A stretch of 64,000 nucleotides of DNA from Hansfordia pulvinata (lineage: Eukaryota; Ascomycota; Sordariomycetes; Xylariales): the NCBI GenBank assembly GCA_006538405.1, contig BJKQ01000012.1, positions 469,001 to 533,000 on the forward strand, read 5' to 3'. This document shows positions 60,445-64,000 of this stretch, piece by piece. A program made the translations under genes and the position numbers. The notes below the pieces were generated by a model. It was given only the letters and a program-made list of their open reading frames with translations. It searched no databases and was not told the origin of the DNA. Every line of letters starts with the position of its first letter. Position 1 is the first letter of the stretch.

Positions 60445-61703
60445 ATGACCTCCCCCACCCCGCCCCCCATCGTCTTCGTGACGGGCGTGACAGGCAACCA
60501 GGGCGGCGCCCTGGCGCGCCAGCTGCTTTCGATGGGCTGGGGCGTGCGCGGGACGTGCCGGGACCCGTCGTCGTCGGCGGCGGCGGCCGAGCTGGCCGCT
60601 GCGGGCGCCGAGATCGCCGCCCTGCCCGGCGGGTGGGACAGCCTCCTCCCCGCCGACAACGAGGCTCTCTCTTCCACCAACACCACCAACACCACCAACA
60701 CCACCAACACCACCAACACCACCAACACCACCAACACCACCACCACCACCATCACCACTACAGCCTCCGAAGAAGCCTCAGCCCTAGTGAGGACCATGCT
60801 GACAGGCTGCGCGTCCCTCTTCCTCAACCTGATCCCGACGCCCCTGGACCCGGCGCGCGAGGTCCGCCAGGCCCGCGCGCTCCTCGCCCTGGCGCGCGCC
60901 GCCGGCGTCCAGCAGGTCGTCTGCTCGACCTCGCTCGGCGTCTCCCAGCTCGACACCCACCACATGCCGTCGTCTCCCACCGCCACCGCCACCATCCCGC
61001 AGAAGACGCCAGACCCCAACTTCGACCCGACCACCCTGCTAGGCCGCCTGATCGCCGCCAAGAAGGAGATCGAGGAGGAGGCCTGCGCGGCGGGGGGCTT
61101 CCGGCGCGGCGCGGTCTTCCTGCGCCCCGCGTACTTCATGGCCAACTTCCTCCTCCCCGGGGTCCGGGGCTACGCCGGGATCGCGGGCGGGGAGGGGACC
61201 TGGCGGAGCGCGCTGAGGCCGGACACGGCGCTGGGGCTGGTGGACCACGTCGACGTGGCGCTGTGCGCGGCGGCGGCGATGCGGGACCCGGGGCGTGGCG
61301 GGGAAGGAGGCTGGGCGTCGCGAGCGAGATGCTCGCGCCGCAGGAGGCCATGGACGTGCTGGGGGAGGCCATGACCAGGGAAGAAGAAGACGGTGACGAC
61401 TGTGAGGAGGAGGAGGAGGAGGAGGAGGGAAAGGGCAAAGGCAAAGGCAGAGGGCGAAAACGACGACGACACATCAGGGCCGAGTTCATGAGCGACGCCG
61501 AGATCGACGCCATGGAGCCGCTCAGCGTGCTGTTCCGCTGCGAGCGCAGCATGCGCAACATGGCCCCCTACCTCGACCTCGCCGAGGTCCGCCGGGCCGC
61601 CCGCGCCGGCGCCGCGGACCCCCGCCGCGAGCTGGCGACCTTCCGCGGCTTCCTCGAGCGGGAGAGGGCTGCCGTCCTGACGGGCGTGTGCTGGGAGGAC
61701 TGA
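60445..61703 (+). CDS. NmrA-like NAD(P)-binding protein, one apparent frameshift (about 419 aa)
   Basis: A Rossmann-fold protein of the atypical short-chain dehydrogenase/NmrA group; in clusters such proteins are either reductases of the isoflavone-reductase kind or redox-sensing regulators. ATG 60445 follows an A-rich leader (AAAAATG). The nucleotide-binding motif VTGVTGNQGGALARQLL is at residues 12-28. It continues with family text: VVCSTSLGVSQL, RLIAAKKEIEEE, FLRPAYFMANFLLPG and VDHVDVALCAAAAM. One -1 shift is needed between about 61286 and 61312, after which LGVASEMLAPQEAMDVLG resumes; corrected length is 1260 nt, a multiple of three. A Thr/Asn repeat tract (60675-60759) is inserted before the central sheet, and a Glu-then-Lys/Arg tract (61380-61470) near the C-terminus. 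The usual catalytic Tyr-x3-Lys is not evident, so enzyme or regulator remains open. Confidence 0.85.
60675..60759. repeat. (ACCAAC)-type repeat coding Asn-Thr-Thr
   Basis: A nine-base unit (ACCAACACC) repeated about eight times, then ACC triplets, all in frame in the NmrA-like gene. Confidence 0.9.
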
Positions 61704-64000
61704 CGGGGTTTGAGGAGTCCTTTCTTTCTTTCTGTCTATCTGTCTATCTGTCTGCTCGTTTGTTTGTTTGTCTGCGTGGCGTGGAGCGGCGGTAGCTAGC
61801 TAGCTAATCGGCGCAGCATCGGGAGTCGAGGACGAGGTTTGTGGCCACTTGGAGTCTCTGCTACCACACAGGTGGACGGTGGCTAGGTCGTGCTCGGCAA
61901 AGCACTCGGCGAGCAACTTTTCTGAATAGCTGCAAAGTCCGAGCTGTTCGCCCCCCTGATGAGCGCATTTCTCCAGGATTGCGGCCGCAGATGTGCTGAC
62001 AGCCCGGGCTTTACCGGGGGGGGGGGGGGCCGACTATTGAAACCTGCAGTGCCCACCGGGCGTAGATCATTTGTTCATTGTCATCCATCGCTCGGTCTCG
62101 CCCGGATTTTCTGTCACTACTGCCTGCCTCGGGGTTTCTTATTTCTGGACTCAGCTGTCTACGAGTACACAGACGCCCACCTAGTGAAGTTGCAAAAGCA
62201 TCCAGGCCTCACAGAATACTCGACGCCCACCTAGTGAAGTTGCAAAGGCATCCAGGCCTCACAGAGTACTCGTATGCCTGCAAATTAATCCACACCAACT
62301 TGGAATGGAAAACCCGCATGGTTCAATCTACTGAAATATCCATGGTGATTGCAATTCTCGCGAGCAGTCAACGACATTCGCTTCCCCTCGTATGCCCAGA
62401 ATCGAAGAAAGCGAACAGAGCATAGGTACACATACACACAAGGCACTGGCTCGACGCACCGCCGTGTAAAAAGCACATACTCTAGGAGATCATGTGACAG
62501 CTGACTGGCCGCTCCGCCACTCGGGTATCAGGACGGATCTCAGACAACGTGATTATGTAACGATCCTCGCCTATCGAGAAGCGAGTTACCCACCGTGGAG
62601 TAGTATAGCCGTGCTGGCTTTTTTTTCCCCCGCCCTCCGCAGGGAGTCTGTAAGACTAAAAAGTGCCTCAGGCAGAAAGGGAATCCCGAGAAAACACTTG
62701 GCCTCGCAGGCAACAACAGGCTGCTGGCCCCCGTGCTTACGTACTCGGCACGCCCAGTGCCTTGCCTACTACTCGACCGTCCCCTTTACGTAGTATTCAG
62801 CAAAATGTTTTGGATCTGCCTTCGTCCGAAGCCACTACCCCCTTCCCCACCATGGTGACAGTGCCGCCTCCAGCGAGACCGAGCTCTGGATCCGGTATCT
62901 AGGCCGTATCAATGTAGTTTCAACTCGCCACCGAAGCAGACAGCACGGACAGGCACCAACATCCCTGCCACCTGGTTTCTATAGATGGGATGCGCCGTGA
63001 TTCACCACTGGCCAGCAGACAAATGGCAGCCTTGTCTTCTCTTTCTCTCTGCAAGGGCAAAGGGGGAGGGGGGGGTTGATGGGTGGGCAGATATCAATAG
63101 AACGGGAGGCTTGGATATACTCGGCCCAATGCGTCTGCTCCAAGTCCCACAGCCCCCACCGCACCACCCCTTGGCGCGCGATTCGATCCAGTCGCCCACC
63201 AGCGCAGAGAGTAATCAAGGTACGGAGTACGGAGTATGCAAATCTCGGTTGCGCCCTCCTGGCATGCCATCTCTGCCTGCCTACCTGCCGTTGCTCTCCC
63301 GCCCGCCAACCCTGGGCCGCATTGGTGCTGGCGCGGGGAGGGGGCCTTCGATAGCTCCAGAGGCCACGACTCGCCCCCCCGGTCCGATGTGGGCAGATAA
63401 AACCAGGTGCTTACTCGCTCGTAAAAGTCATGATCGCTGATGAGGCGACTATCGCGAGGGGAGGTCTTTTGTGCGTACACGTAGGGCCCTTTGCCTCGAG
63501 GCGTGGTTTACGCCACGCACGCAACTCCACGGCGTCCCAGCGCGTCGGTGCCGAGGGCTGCTGGCGTGTCTGTCTGCTCGGTACCTCGCTGGCGTCGCCT
63601 CCGGCTGGTCTCCAGCGATGACCCCATTTTTAAGAGAGCGGTTCAAGATCCGCCCGAGCTGACTTATACGGTCCCGCAGGGGGGGCGATCATCGGCCAGG
63701 GGTCTGGGGCTGGCCGCGCCGAATGAATTCCCAGCAGGAATCCCGGCATATCTCGTACGAGTTACCCCCCCAGCGGGATGTCCAGTAGCTGCAGCAGAGG
63801 TAGGGATGCTTTACCGGTGGGCGGCTCTGCCTGCACGAGTAGTCGTACGATAGTGCCTGCGAGAGTGGCAGTAGGTTGGAAGGGGGGGATCGACTGCAGG
63901 GAATATGGACAGGTAGACAAGTCCTCGCCCAAGGCGAGCAACCGCATCAGCGGTGGTTTCAACAGCCTTTGCCCCCGCCGTCGCCTGGCTGCAAGGCTGG
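61704..64000. other. 2.3 kb right flank, no gene seen
   Basis: After the NmrA-like stop come TTTC, TCTA/TCTG and TTTG short repeats (61720-61772). A 50-bp tandem duplication lies at 62172-62271, and overlapping TACGGAGTA copies at 63221-63236. A poly-G run is at about 62017-62030. Open frames here are short or GC-driven, with no domain. Confidence 0.55.
62172..62271. repeat. Two-copy 50-bp tandem repeat
   Basis: Copies at 62172-62221 and 62222-62271 (each starting GACGCCCACCTAGTGAAG) differ at two positions, both A/G. The pair is bracketed by TACGAGTA (62160) and TACTCGTA (62267). Confidence 0.9.

Noticed and set aside
63635..63665. GGTTCAAGATCC resembling a tRNA T arm
   Set aside because: Loop length and flanking arms do not fold into a cloverleaf.

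Overview
The window comes from a filamentous ascomycete (Pezizomycotina). Sordariomycetes, perhaps Hypocreales, is my inference, not something the sequence proves. The signs are short GT-AG introns of 60-250 bp, CACCATG-type start contexts, Zn2Cys6 and C2H2 regulators, GC-rich codon use, and long intergenic spaces full of microsatellites. I found no tRNA, rRNA, CRISPR array or intact transposon.

Left part (1-35.4 kb) is gene-poor housekeeping and regulatory territory. In order it holds: the 3' end of an unrecognised gene; a C2H2 zinc-finger regulator (minus strand); an OS-9/Yos9-type ER lectin ending in KDEL; a Zn2Cys6 regulator; a centrosomin-motif (Cnn_1N) coiled-coil protein; and a HhH-GPD DNA glycosylase. 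The large gaps between them carry simple repeats and a strikingly repeated octamer, TACGAGTA/TACTCGTA: 29 exact copies, none in a coding exon.

Right part (35.5-61.7 kb) looks like a biosynthetic gene cluster. Its core is an adenylation-thiolation-thioesterase (A-T-TE) synthetase of the arylpyruvate-dimerising kind (terphenylquinone, furanone or dioxolanone type). Around it are two class I O-methyltransferases, two cytochrome P450s, a 14-TM DHA2-type MFS exporter and an NmrA-like protein. The simplest reading is that the synthetase joins two aromatic 2-oxo acids, the P450s and methyltransferases oxidise and methylate the product, and the MFS protein exports it. No pathway-specific regulator or aminotransferase is visible inside the cluster. 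An AT-richer island in its middle (about 49.3-52.6 kb) hides a two-exon gene for a 79-residue putatively secreted protein.

Two properties cut across the genes. First, seven of them can only be read as full-length proteins if about eleven single bases are restored. Every one is a -1 shift, mostly at G or C runs, so uncorrected sequencing deletions are more likely than decay. Second, all the cluster enzymes carry Ser, Glu, Asn-Thr or Gln tracts encoded by trinucleotide repeats, many inside conserved catalytic domains, which makes them much longer than their families. From 61.7 kb to the end I see no gene.
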